A DNA stretch of 64,000 nt from Lampris incognitus (GCF_029633865.1 NC_079219.1:57853069-57917068), one strand, 5' to 3'; shown: positions 48,940-60,204, numbered from the stretch's first letter. Made by a program: numbers and translations. Notes: generated by a model not told the origin, from the sequence alone.

Positions 48940-49245
48940 CCTATCAGATTCAGAAAACGTTATTGTCTGTCAATGCATCACAGAAAATTTCCTTTTGATA
49001 AATTAGAAAATAAAAGGAATAAATAGACAAATCATTAAAGGATGCAAATGAGTAAAAGTTGAACAGTGCAAAACGGCAGAGTGCTGATGTGCGTGTGGAG
49101 TGTGCAGTCCTTTCAGTCGTATCTTTTCTTCAGCTGGACAAAAACCTACTAAAGGACGACCGATAGATAGAACTGGTTTGTCTTTTTGGGTTTCAGATTA
49201 TCTCGCCGTAAAAAGAACACAATTGAAAAATCAAATATTTGAATT
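48940..49245. other. Unassigned sequence downstream of setdb1
   Basis: AT-rich. A motif TCAGAAAACGTTATTGTCTG resembles the start of fish SINE or LINE tails. No gene. Confidence 0.3.
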
Positions 49246-49249
49246 TTGG

Positions 49250-49545
49250 GGCATCCGGGTGGTGTGGCGGTCTATTCCCACCTGCAGACACGGCCAATTG
49301 TGTCTGCAGGTGTGTCTGCAAGCTGGATGTGGGTATGTGTCCTGGTCGCTGCACTAGCGCCTTCTCTGGTCAGCCGGGGCACCTTGTCGTGGGGGGGAAC
49401 TGGGGGGAATAGCGTGATCCTCCCATGCGCTACGTCCCCCTGGCGAAACTCCTCACCTTCAGGGGAAAAGAAGTGGCTGGCGACTCCACATGTATTGGGA
49501 GTCTGCAGCCCTCCCTGGATCAGCAGAGGGGGTGCAGCACAAAAT
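49250..49545 (+). mobile_element. SINE family B, truncated
   Basis: GGCATCCGGGTGGTGTGGCG head with the tRNA-like part deleted after TCTATTCCCACC, then the family B body to GCAGAGGGGGTGCAGC. Confidence 0.75.
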
Positions 49546-49584
49546 TCTGGGCCCTATACATAAGCAGTCTCTGTTGGCCCCTTT

Positions 49585-49695
49585 CCTCTTTAGCTAGCTA
49601 GCTAACGCCTACTGTGTTCAGGAAGTAGGAGTTAAGCGTTAGCTAGCTAGCTGCTACCTAGCTGTGGTAGTAGGAGTTAGCTAGCCACCTTTCTT
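49585..49695. repeat. Inverted GCTAGCTA cluster
   Basis: TTAGCTAGCTAGCTAACGCC and its near complement GCGTTAGCTAGCTAGCTGC flank AGGAAGTAGGAGT, forming a hairpin. Reminiscent of the 5708-6078 cluster. Confidence 0.6.
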
Positions 49696-49999
49696 TTAAA
49701 AGCTCCTAGCTCACCTTTCTTTTGGAAGAAATTACTCGACAGTTTTCCCTCATTTTGCCTTCTCCCCCCCCTTTTTTTTTCTCTTTTCTTTTCTGGAACC
49801 CAGATTTTGCTTCTTTGGGAAAGACATGACTGTGCTTGTATCAGCAGTCACCCGCAACAGGACTAGATGAGCTGCACCGAGAGATGCTCGTGAAGGGCGG
49901 ACTAAACCATTTTGCACCTTTTGTAAGGGGTGAGAGGAACCCCAGCGAGCCTCCACTGGTTTCTTTTAAGTCACTCAACCGATGTATTGAGCCAAAGTT

Positions 50000-50450
50000 T
50001 CTCCCCCTTTTTTTTCAATTTCCCCCGTTTTTCTCCCCAATTGTACCTGTCCAATTGCCCCACTCTTCCGAGCCGTCCCGGTTGCTGCTCCACCCCCTCT
50101 GCCGATCCGGGGAGGGCTGCAGACTACCACATGCCTCCTCCGATACATGTGGAGTCGCCAGCCGCTTCTTTTCACCCGACAGTGAAGAGTTTCGCCGGGG
50201 GGACGTAGCGCGTGGGAGGATCACGCTATTCCCCCCAGTTCCCCCTCCTCCCCGAACAGGCGCCCCCACCGACCAGAGGAGGCGCTAGTGCGGCGACCAA
50301 GACACATACCCACATCCGGCTTCCCACCCACAGACACGGCCAATTGTGTCTGTAGGGACCCCGACCAAGCCGGAGGTAACACGGGGATTCGAACCAGCGA
50401 TCCCCGTGTCGGCAGGCAATGGAATAGACCGCTACGCTACCCGGATGCCC
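50000..50450 (-). mobile_element. SINE family B, minus strand
   Basis: Complete copy: head near 50450 (GGGCATCCGGGTAGCGTAGC on the minus strand), B box at about 50392, poly-purine tail side at 50000-50045. Confidence 0.82.
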
Positions 50451-50582
50451 ATTGCGCCAATTTTAACTGAAGTTGTGACACTAATTAGTTAGAAAAAAAA
50501 ATTTGTCAAACAAAATTTAATTCCAGGCCCCCCTCCCCACCCCTTCTGGGCCCTGGTAGATCCCCCCCCCCCCACTACGACG

Positions 50583-50668
50583 CCGCTGGGTGGAGCAGCG
50601 ACCGGGACGGCTCGGAAGACTTGGACGATTGACCGAATACAATTGGGAGAAAAAAAAGGGGGGGGTCA
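50583..50668 (+). repeat. SINE family B tail fragment
   Basis: GTGGAGCAGCGACCGGGACG and ATACAATTGGGAGAAAAAAA, the 3' end of family B only. Confidence 0.7.
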
Positions 50669-50709
50669 AAAAATTTGAATTTGGCCTTCGGTGATCGGTC
50701 AATGGGCGC

Positions 50710-51165
50710 AGGGCCGGCCAGTGAGGAGTGACTCAGAGGGGTTTTCTGCTCGCCAACCAAAAACGTAAACGGGGGGCGGGGCCAGCCAGTGAGGAGCGAC
50801 TCAGAGGGGTTTCTGCTCGCCAACCGAAACGTAAACGGGGGGCGGGGCCAGCCAGTGAGGAGCGACTCAGGGGTTTTCTGCTCGCCAACCAAAACGTAAA
50901 CAGGGGGCGGGGCCAGCCAGTGAGGAGCGACTCAGAGGGGTTTTCTGCTCACCAACGTAAACGGGGGGCGGGGCCAGCCAGTGAGGAGCGACTCAGAGGG
51001 GTTTTCTGCTCACCAACCAAAACGTAAACGGGGGGCGGGGCCAGCGAGTCAGGAGCGACTCAGAGGGGTTTTCTGCTCACCAACCAAAACGTAAACGGGG
51101 GGCGGGGCCAGCCAGTGAGGAGCGACTCAGAGGGGTTTCTGCTCACCAACCAAAACGTAAACACG
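50710..51165 (+). repeat. 61-67 bp GC-box satellite, seven copies
   Basis: Each unit has GGGGGGCGGGGCCAGCCAGT followed by GAGGAGCGACTCAGAGGGG, TTTCTGCTCRCCAAC and AAAACGTAAAC. Unit starts (GCCAGCCAGT) lie at 50781, 50847, 50912, 50973, 51040 and 51107, with a divergent first unit near 50713. GGGGCGGGGC is a consensus Sp1-type GC box. Confidence 0.92.
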
Positions 51166-51489
51166 TCAAGTCAACACATGGCAACAGCGGGCCTGTCAGA
51201 TCTGCTGGCGGCCCCTCCTCACTCAGCATCACTCGGTCCACCTGTCAGCCCGCGTCCAGCTTCTATTAACCTTCTCTTGTATTGTCTAAAAGATCAGCGG
51301 TCATGTTTTACTACCCCACTGTCCTGAAGCGCCACACGGGATGCTTTTCTACAATATGGTGAGTTTTGATTGAATTACATTCATTTAATTACAGTTTTGA
51401 CACTAAATCACGACTCAAAACGGAGAAATGTCAAACTTTAAACTTTCACATTTCCAATGTGGGCTTCAGCCCACTGAAAACTGTAATAC

Positions 51490-51920
51490 AACTTACGTTT
51501 TATATATATATATATATAAAACGTAATAAAACTTTCATGTGTGTGTGTGTACATATATATATAACACTTTAATGTGTGTGTGTATATATATATATATAAA
51601 ACTTTCAGTTTTATTACTTTCAGTGTTATTACGTTATATATGTATATGATAGATGTAGTAGGAATTAACATGAATTCAAGTTTTGTTCCTCCTACATGTA
51701 TCTTGATATTCCGCTCCTCATTTGTTGAGTACTTTTATCAACACCATTGATGGTTTCCGAAAAAAACCAGCTATAAATATATATATATAATGTAATAAAA
51801 CACATAATGTTTTGTTACGTATTTATTACGTCTGTGTATTAAAACGTTTTCCTGTATCTGTATATATATATATAGCACTATTTATTACAGTTTATATATA
51901 TAATGTAATAAAAAAAGAAA
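51490..51920. repeat. AT-rich (TATA)n and TAATAAAAC repeats
   Basis: Recurrent TATATATATATA tracts separated by GTAATAAAAC and (TG)n stretches. Confidence 0.7.
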
Positions 51921-51940
51921 TTAAGTCATAATATCCACAG

Positions 51941-52257
51941 CCGGGACTCGAACCCGTCTCTCCCGCACCGCGGGCGACTACGTGAACCAGTCGACTAAAG
52001 GGTCCAAATCGGTAGTGAGTCCATTCATCCGTGATCGTGACACACACCTCCTCCTCCTCATTCTTCTTCGTCGTCGTCAGCATACCAGCTCCCTCACGCT
52101 TCTGGGCGCACGCGCTTCCGATGGCCTCACCCCACCCCCCCACCTCTGACCCCAATGTGGCGAATTCGGGGGGGGGGCAGCCCGAGAACCGCCACAGCCG
52201 GGACGTGAACCCGGATCTCCGGCACTACGGGCGACTATGTTAACCAGTCGACTAAAG
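51941..52257 (-). repeat. Two tRNA-like SINE heads in tandem orientation
   Basis: On the minus strand two copies of a tRNA-like block occur, ending at about 51941 and 52195. Each has TTTAGTCGACTGGTT, a GTCGCCCG arm and a B-box-like GGGTTCGAGTCCCGGCTGTG or GGGTTCACGTCCCGGCTGTG. The 190 bp between them carry CTCCTCCTCCTC and CTTCTTCGTCGTCGTC tracts. Not a functional tRNA: the acceptor stem does not close. Confidence 0.6.
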
Positions 52258-53110
52258 CAGTGGTTCTCAACCTTTTTGGGGTCCTGGACCCCCTGCGTAT
52301 TTTTGATCTACCCTGAGGACCCCTCCACCTGATCTTGAGGGAGGGGGTTGCAATTTGATAGAAACAGTAGAAACTGCATTTTAAATTGCATTATAGCATT
52401 TATTCACTCTTTGGGGCAAAAATAAGAGCTTTCAGTTGTAACTTAGATATAGTTAACAAAACAGAATTCTTATGCAGTAACTTTCAGATATATGTAACAA
52501 AACAGAATATGTATTCAGTAACTTTCAGATATATGTAACAACACAGAATATGTATTCAGTAACTTTCAGATATATGTAACAAAACAGAATATGTATTCAG
52601 TAACTTTCAGATATATGTAACAAAACAGAATATGTATTCAGTAACTTTCAGATATATGTAACACAACAGAATTCTTATGCAGTAACTTTCAGATATATGT
52701 AACACAACAGAATATGTATTCAGTAACTTTCAGATATATGTAACAAAACAGAATATGTATTCAGTAACTTTCAGATATATGTAACAAAACAGAATATGTA
52801 TTCAGTAACTTTCAGATATATGTAACAACAGAATTTCTATGCAGTAACTTTTAACAATGCAAACGGGAGCGAGATCTCTTATTAAAATACAATAAATTAC
52901 ACTTGTGAAACAGATGTAATTAGAGAAAAAAAGTCCTGTTACCCTTTATAGTTTAGGTAGATAAAGGTCTCGGTCACATTTGAGTAAAATAATCCTATTT
53001 CTATAAATGTCATAGGATCTTTTTTTTAAAAGATATTTTATTTTCACGGACCCCTTGCAATTACACCACTGACCACTAGGGGTCCGCGGACCCCCGGTTG
53101 AGAAACACTG
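52258..53110. mobile_element. hAT MITE with internal 41-bp repeats
   Basis: Ends CAGTGGTTCTCAACCTTTTT and CGGTTGAGAAACACTG are inverted repeats, with GGGGTCCTGGACCCC and GGGGTCCGCGGACCCC nearby. No coding capacity. The 8 bp on the two sides do not match, so the target duplication is lost or the ends are slightly off. Confidence 0.8.
52435..52850 (+). repeat. 41-bp tandem repeat, about ten copies
   Basis: Unit begins AACAAAACAGAATATGTATT and ends CAGTAACTTTCAGATATATGT; variants with AATTCTTATGC recur. Lies within the hAT MITE. Confidence 0.92.
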
Positions 53111-53331
53111 GTTTACAAGAGTAAAACATGCACTGAAATGAAAGGGGGTACTCAAGTCTCGCTGGGTGAAAAAGGACATAGGCCTGGTATATAGAGATAA
53201 AAGATCAGTGCATTCTTAAGGCAAAATAAAACAAACAATAAATAAGAAATAAAAACCCAGCTGTCTCAAGTATGTGGAAGTTCACGTATGTTGAGCGTTG
53301 TTATGGCCTGTGGATAGAAACGTCTCTTTGG

Positions 53332-53465
53332 CCCCGTGTTTCTCAACCCAGTCCTCAAGGACCCCCTATCCTGCAGATTTTCATGGTAACCCTGCATAGG
53401 CAGCCCTGCTTATACTTACTCGACCAATCATCTCGCAGCACTTAATTATGCAAGGTGTGCAGAGT
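53332..53465 (+). repeat. Half copy of the 16687-type hAT MITE
   Basis: GTGTTTCTCAACCCAGTCCT, then CTGCAGATTTTCATGGTAAC and TTAATTATGCAAGGTGTGCA, the left arm of the intron 5 MITE family. Confidence 0.75.
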
Positions 53466-53639
53466 CTTACCAGACCCCAATAGCCCGAACAGTCCCGTTG
53501 ATATAGGGTGAGAAGTGTCGCTCATTGTAAGGACCGATTTAGTCAACTACGGTAAATTTATACCACGGTCTGCCCACCTACTGCCACCTACTGGCCCGGT
53601 AGGCTCATATCATTACACCGTCCATAAAGTGTCTGCCCA

Positions 53640-54155
53640 CGTCTGCGCCGTCTAGGCTCGGCTAGCAGAGCGGGGGCGGGCTAAGCTAACTGCTAGCCCA
53701 TGCGGACCGGCGGTTCCGATAACACCGAGGGCTGTCTCACCTGGCGTTGACTGTGGTGTTTTTGGTGTCGTCGTGAGGAGTGGAGGGTGTCTGGCTGGGA
53801 GAGCTTGGTCTGCTTCGTCCGGTGGGCCCGGGGACCACGGGCCCCTGCCTGGAGCTGCGCCCGAGGAGGAAACGCCGAGGGCGGTCTGACAGGACGCGGA
53901 AGCGGGGTGGGCTAAGCTAACTGCTAGCCCATGCACACCGGCGGTTCCGACAGTCATCCTGGCTGGCGTTCGTTCCCCTGGACCGTCATTTCTGTTTAGT
54001 TTAGACGTATGTGTTGGTTTGGATATGTGTGTACTTGTAGTTTTTGGATGTCTTTGTGTTGTACTGCTGTGGGCTGGGGGGGAAACGGCATTTCGTTTCA
54101 TTTCATGTACGCAAGTGCGTGAAGCGAAATGACAGTGTTCCTGATTCCTGATCAG
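53640..54155 (+). repeat. GC-rich interspersed repeat, copy 1
   Basis: CTAAGCTAACTGCTAGCCCA occurs twice within it (about 53680 and 53912), and it ends in CATTTCGTTTCATTTCATG and GAAATGACAGTG, a fish repeat 3' end. A related copy lies in reverse at 58440-58730. Confidence 0.6.
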
Positions 54156-54159
54156 AACC

Positions 54160-54448
54160 TTTCATGGTATTATATACACACCGGAGGCATAGCCTACATC
54201 AGACTAAATAACCTATAAAACCCAATAAATGCACAAATCTGTTAACATCTTACTGTATTTTACTTTGCTTTATTAATCTTTATTTTCTTCTCTCTGTTTT
54301 ATTAAGGTTTACACTTTTCTATCTTCATTTTATCTTTTACTCCGTTACTTATTTATTCTATTTTTTATGTCACCTGTACACTTTCTGTAATGAGTTGTGC
54401 TTTTATAGAGTCTGACTGACTTCTCTGGACTGATTCTGTTGGTTTGTA
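54160..54448. other. Unassigned AT-rich sequence
   Basis: No gene or repeat recognised. Confidence 0.3.
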
Positions 54449-54449
54449 G

Positions 54450-54518
54450 GTTAGCTGCGACGAAAGGTATCAAGATTACCCGACGGGATTACCTGAAAGT
54501 CAATGTTACGAGAACCTG
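54450..54518 (+). other. Possible orphan exon of an unknown gene
   Basis: 69 bp between a TTTGTAG acceptor and a GTAAGA donor, open in two frames (one begins LAATKGIKITRRDYLKVNV). The length is a multiple of three. I recognise no protein family. It could be chance. Confidence 0.2.
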
Positions 54519-54640
54519 GTAAGAGGTTATTTTGCCTGTTTTACATTAAAGCTGATATATTTTAACCTGTATTTACATTTTCTATAAGTGTCAGGTATCC
54601 TTTTATTGGAAATATTTCGTTGAACAGCATCATGGTGAAC

Positions 54641-57600
54641 TACTACTTTTGGCTGCTCCCGTTAGGGGTCGCCACAGCGGATCATCCGTTTCCATTTCTT
54701 CCTGTCTTCTGCGTCTTCCTCTGTCACACCAGCCACCTGCATGTCCTCTCTCACCACATCCATAAACCTTCTCTTTGGCCTTCCTCTTCTCCTCTTCCCT
54801 GGCAGCTCCATATTCAGCATCCTTCTCCCAATATACCCAGCATCTCTCCTCCACACATGTCCGAGCCATCTCAATCTTGCCTCTCTTGCTTTGTCTCCAA
54901 ACCATCCAACTTGAGCAGTCCCTCTAATATAATCGTTCCTAATCCTGTCCTTCTTTGTCACTCCCAGTGAAAATCTTAGCATCTTCAACTCTGCCGCCTC
55001 CAGCTCCACCTCCTGTCTTTTCGTCAATGCCACTGTCTCCAAACCATATAACATAGCTGGTCTCACAACCATCTTGTAAACCTTCCCTTTAACTCTTGCT
55101 GGTACCCTTCTGTCACAAACCACTCCTGACACTCTTCTCCACCCACTCTACCCTGCCTGCACTCTCTTCTTCACCTCTCCTGCACTCTCCGTTACTTTGG
55201 ACAGGTGACCCCAAGTATTTAAACTCATATGCCTTTGTCACCTCCACTCCTTTCATCCTGGCCATTCCACTGTCCTCCCTCTCATTCACGCATAGGTATT
55301 CCATCTTGCTGCTACTGACTTTCATTCCTCTTCTCTCCAGTGCATACCTCCACTTCTCCAGGCTCTCCTCAACCTGCACCCTACTCTCACTACAGATCAC
55401 AATGTCATCTGCGAACATCATCGTCAATGGAGACTCCTGCCTGATCTTTTCCGTCAACCTGTCCTTCACCATTGCAAACAAGATAGGGCTCAGAGCCAAT
55501 CCCTGATGTAATCTCACCTTCACCTTGAACCCATATGGCATTCCAACCGCACACTTCACCATTGTCACACTTCCCTCATGCATATCCTGCACCACTCCTA
55601 CATACTTCTCTGCCGCTCCCGACTTCCTCATACAATACCACACCTCCTGTCTTGGCACCCTGTCGTATGCTTTCTCTAAAGCTACAAAGACACAATGCAA
55701 CTCCTGGCCTTCTCTATACTTCTCAATCAACATTCTCAAAGCAAACATCACATCTGTGGTGCTCTTTCGTGGCATGAAACCATACTGCTGCTCGCTGATC
55801 GTTACCACTTTTCTTAACCTAGCGTCTACTACTTTTTCCCATATCTCCATGCTGTGGCTGATCAACTTTATACCTCTGTAGTTGCTACAGTTCTGCATAT
55901 CACCCTTATTCTTGAAAATCAGTACCAGTATGCTTCTTCTCCACTCCTCAGGCATCCTCTCACTTTCCAAGATTGTGTTAAACAATCTAGTTAAAAACCC
56001 CACTGCCATCTCTCCTACACATCTCCATACCTCCACAGGTATGTCATCAGGACCAACTGCCTTTTCACTCTTCATCCTCTTCATAGCTGCCCTCACTTCC
56101 TCTTTGCTATTCCACTGAACTTCCTGATTCACTATCCCTACATCATCCAACCTTCTCCCTCTCTCATTTTCTTCATTCATCAGCCCCTCAAAGTACTCCT
56201 TCCACCTTCTCAGCACACTCTCCTCGCTTGTCAGCACATTTCCATCTCTATCCTTGATGGCCCTAACTTGCTGCACATCCTTCGCAGCTTGGTCCCCTCT
56301 GTCTAGCCAATCGGTACAAGTCCTTTTCTCCTTCCTTAGTGTCTAACCTATCATACAACTCACCATACGCCTTTTCCTTTGCCTTTGCCGCCTCTGTCTT
56401 TGCTTTACACTGCATCTACTTGTACTCCTGTCTACTTTCTTCATCTCTCTGACTATCCCACTTCTTCTTTGCCAACCTCTTCCTCTGTATAATTTGCTGT
56501 ACTTCCTCATTCCACCACCAAATCTCATTGTCATCCTTCCTCTGTCCTGATGACACACCAAGTACTTTCCTAGCTGTCTCCCTCACTATTTCTGCAGTGG
56601 CTGCCCAGCCATCCGACAACTCTTCACTACCACCCAGTGCCTGTCTTACCTCCTGCCTGAACTCCACACAACAGTCTTCCTTCTTCAACTTCCACCATTT
56701 GACCTTCGGCTCTGCCTTCACTCGCTTCCTCTTCTTGGTCTCCGAAGCCATCCTACAGACCACCATCTGATGCTGCCTAGCTACATTCTCCCCTGACACC
56801 ACTTTGCAGTCTCCAATCCCTTTTAGATCGCGCCTTCTACATAAGATATAGTCCACCTGTGTGCACTTTCCTCCACTCTTGTACGTCACCCTGTGTTCCT
56901 CCCTCTTCTTGAAATATGTATTCACAACAGCCATTTCCATCCTTTTCGCAAAATCCACCACCATCTGTACTGCCACATTCCTCTCCTTGACACCATACCT
57001 ACCCATCACCTCTCTTCCCTTCACCAACATGTCCTTTGAAGTCCGCTCCAATAACCATTCTCTCCTCCTTGGGTACCCTCTCCACCACGTCATCCAACTC
57101 ACTCCAGAATTCTTCTTTCTCGTCCATCTCACACTCACCTTGCAGGGCATATGCGCTGATAACGTTCAGCAATACACCTTCGATTTCCAGCTTCATACTC
57201 ATCACTCTTTCCGACACTCTCTTCACCTCCAACACGCTCTTGACATACTCTTCTTTCAGAATTACCACTACCCCATTTCTCCTCCCATTCGCACCACGGT
57301 AGTAGAGTTTGAACCCACCTCCGATACTCCTGGCCTTACTCCTCTTCCACTTGGTCTCTTGCACACACAGTATGCCTACCTTTCTTCTTTCCATCATATC
57401 AGCCAGCTCTCTCCCTTTACCAGTCATAGTGCCAACATTCAAAGTTCCGACTCTCACCTCCACACGCCTACCTTTCCTCCTCTCTAGCTGCCTCTGGACA
57501 TGCCTCCCCCGTCTCCTTCTCCTTCGCCCAACGGTAGCATAGTTTCCACCGGCACCCTGCTGGTTAACAGTACCGGTGGCGGTCGTTGGTAACCCGGGCC

Positions 57601-57749
57601 TCGACCGATCCAGTATGGAAATCTTATTTATGATCCTCATATTTGATTTGGCAAATATTTTACGCTGGATGCCCTTCCTGACGCAACCCTCCCCATTTGT
57701 CCGGGCTTGGGACTGGCACTAAGAATGCACTGGCTTGTGCATCCTCAGT
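54641..57749 (-). mobile_element. Full-length RTE-type LINE, 3.1 kb, inactive
   Basis: Minus-strand LINE with a 12-bp target duplication ATCATGGTGAAC on both sides (54629-54640 and 57750-57761). Endonuclease at 57640-56416 in two frames (VRVGTLNVGTMTGKGRELAD, LCVQETKWK, VIGADFKGHVG, CTQVDYILCRRRD). Reverse transcriptase at 56276-55113 (EKAVGPDDIPVEVWR, FMPRKSTTDVMFALRM, VALEKAYDRVP, MMFADDIVICSE). C-terminus at 55132-54662. Besides frame shifts, the catalytic Asp of motif A reads Ala (codon 55682-55680) and the endonuclease DFN reads DFK. It ends with a short TAGTAG tail. Confidence 0.92.
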
Positions 57750-57759
57750 ATCATGGTGA

Positions 57760-58440
57760 ACATAGAAAAAATCTTGGATGCTTAGTAGTATAAGAAAATG
57801 GTGAAAAGACAAAAAAAGGTAAATAATATGCAATAATCAGATTCAGCTTCAGTCTTTATTGTCCTCTATAGAGGAAATTTGCTTTCACAGTCTGTACACA
57901 AGTAATGCTCAAAACAGGGTATAGATAAGACCAGCACAGCAACAACACAAGTTTGTTACAGTGTGTCCAGGATATTTAAGGCAGTGATAGCTGTGGGTAC
58001 AAAATTCAATTCAATTCAATTCATTGTCATTAAAAACAATGTGCAGGCACATGTTAAAAATGAAATGAGGGCTGCGGCTTCGCCAAACTGCAAGAAAGAC
58101 ATAGACAAACATAGTATAAAATATATACAGATGAAGTCTAAAGATTTACATACTGTACATGGGTGGGATCCCTTGTCATAAGTGTTCAGCCCCTTGGCAT
58201 CTATGGGTGCATCATTCATTATTAAACTGATTATGGGTATTCTCCTGTTTTTCGTCATTGTTTTCATCAATGAGAAGCGCTTTGGTTGTCTAGAAAAGTG
58301 CTATATAAATGTAATAATAATGATAATAATAATTATTATTATTATACGTTAAAAAAAGAGCACGAGTATAAATATATTTACAGACATTCAGTGGGTAGCC
58401 AGGTTCAGGTGGGTAACAGCTTGGGGAAAGAAGCTGTTTT
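57760..58440. other. Repeat-rich unassigned sequence
   Basis: Contains GATTCAGCTTCAGTCTTTAT and CAATTCAATTCAATTCATTG tracts (57840-58040) and an (ATAAT)n tract at 58310-58345, typical of fish SINE or LINE tails. No gene. Confidence 0.4.
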
Positions 58441-58730
58441 TGCCTGGTAGTGTGGGCTCGGAGGCTCCTCTAGCGCCTCCCAGAGTGCAGGGGGGGGGAG
58501 AACAGTCCATGGTTGGGGTGGGTGGGATCTCTGTTGATGCTGAGACCGGAACTGCCGGTCTGCGTGAGCTAGCAGTTAGCTTAGCCTGCCCTATGTCTGC
58601 ATCCTGTCAGACCGCCGCCGGTGTTACCGCTTCAGGCACAGCTCCAGGCAGGGCCGTGGTCCCTGGGCCCACAGGACGCAGCAGACCAAGGTCTCCCAGC
58701 TGATCCAGCGTCAGCTCTCCCAGCCATCAA
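58440..58730 (-). repeat. GC-rich interspersed repeat, copy 2 (inverted)
   Basis: GAGCTAGCAGTTAGCTTAGC and GCTCCAGGCAGGGCCGTGG correspond to the complement of the repeat at 53640-53940. Confidence 0.55.
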
Positions 58731-58944
58731 ATGAAGACAAACTTAGATGCAGACGTGGACAAAGACACTGCATGGACTGTACTGGGTGAGGCCGCTGTAA
58801 ACGTGAATTCGTGCCGCTATCTTCCCACACCGGTACTGGGTGAGGCCACTGCAAATGTGAATTTGCGCCACCGCCATCTTCTCACACCGGAAGTGGAACT
58901 ATTTATTTATTTATTGTTCAATATTGTATATTGAACTAAGCGGA

Positions 58945-59995
58945 ACTGTTGGAGTGCATCTGGCCAGGCAACTGGATGACTTCCATTGATCTGACCAATG
59001 TGTATTTCCACGTCCCTATTCTGCCACGTCATAGGAAGTCCCTGTGTTTCGCATTGGGAGGACAGCTCTATCAATACACCTGTCTCCCATTTGGTTTCTC
59101 CCTGGCTCCGCGCATGTTCTCCAAATGTGTGGCAATGGCGCTGGAGCCACTCAATGTGAAAGGGGTGAGAATTTTTACTTATATCGATGACTGGCTGATT
59201 CTTGTCACGTCACGGCAGGAAGTGGAGGCTCATACAGCCCTTGTTATCCATCACATCATGCAGCTGGGCTTCGTTATCAATCCCACCAAGAGTGCCCTTC
59301 AGCCAAGCCAGCGGACACCCTACCTCGGTCTGTTTCTGGAGTCCACGTTATGATGGTGTGCCTGTCAGAGGCGCATATGTTAGCACTGTTGTGGCTGGCT
59401 CGACATGTTTTATCATCGGTATCCATGCCAGCAGTGAGTGTCATGGCTCTCCTCGGGATGATGTCAGCAGCTCACCCAGTGGTGCACCTGGGGCTGCTGC
59501 ACATGAGGAACCTGCAGTGTTGGTTCCTACAGCTGTGACTGAAGCTAATCTGTGACAAACAGTGTGAGTTCCATGTTCCTGCACTGGCATGTAGAGATGT
59601 GAGATTTTGGGACTCACCTGTCCATCTTTGCAGGGGAATTCGGCTGGGGTGCGTCCCCTACTATGTTCACGTCATTACAGATGCCTCCCTGACTGGCTGG
59701 GGAGAGACCCTTGGCTAGGCCTGCGTGGGGGGGCATGTGTTCCGGCGCCCCTCGCTACATAAATCTGTTGGAGCTCACAGCAGTTAAGAAGGTGCTTCAC
59801 CACTTCGCTCCTCATGAGAGGAAAGTATGTCAAGGTGAGGTCTGACTACACCACAGTGGTGGCGTACTTGAACAGATGTCCATTCTGATGTTGGCAGTTC
59901 GCCATCTTCGCTCCTTAAAAGCCCGCCATGTTCTGGGGTCTCTCAATGTTGGAGCAGACAGGATGACTCGAGGGAGGCCGCTCCAGGCGGAATAG
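58945..59995 (+). pseudogene. DIRS-like retrotransposon RT/RNase H fragment
   Basis: Encodes NWMTSIDLTNVYFHVPILPR, YQYTCLPFGFSLAPRMFSKC and IFTYIDDWLILVTSRQEVEA, the reverse transcriptase of DIRS elements (which have DLKDAYFHIPI and YLDDW). A frame-broken RNase H-like part follows (VHVITDASLTGWGETLG, about 59660-59715). Tyrosine recombinase not seen. Confidence 0.8.
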
Positions 59996-59997
59996 AA

Positions 59998-60200
59998 CAA
60001 TTAACAGTGTCTAGCATTTTAGGTCCTAGGAAAGGCCAGAGGTCTTTAAAAAGTTTTGCTGGTAAGGGGTCAAGTAGGCAGGTAGTTGGTTTAGAAGCTG
60101 ACACGAGCTTAGTCAAAGTATCAAGAGAGATGGTCTCAAAAGCTGTAATAACAGGGACTATCAGTGATTCATTGTATAAATGTGAATTTGGTAAGACATA
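59998..60200 (-). repeat. Fragment of the L2-like LINE family
   Basis: Closely matches 37345-37530 of the LINE in intron 16 (GGTCCTAGGAAAGGCCAGAG against GGTCCAAGAAAAGGTCAGAG; TCATTGTATAAATGTGAATT against TCATTGTATAAATATGAATT). Confidence 0.85.
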
Positions 60201-60204
60201 GCAA

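Noticed and set aside
51941-52000. Candidate tRNA gene on the minus strand
   Set aside because: A and B box-like sequences are present but the acceptor stem and anticodon arm do not form properly; the block is repeated, as in SINEs.
52430-52850. Regularly spaced repeats considered as a CRISPR-like array
   Set aside because: Head-to-tail 41-bp repeats without unique spacers, in a vertebrate genome, inside a MITE.
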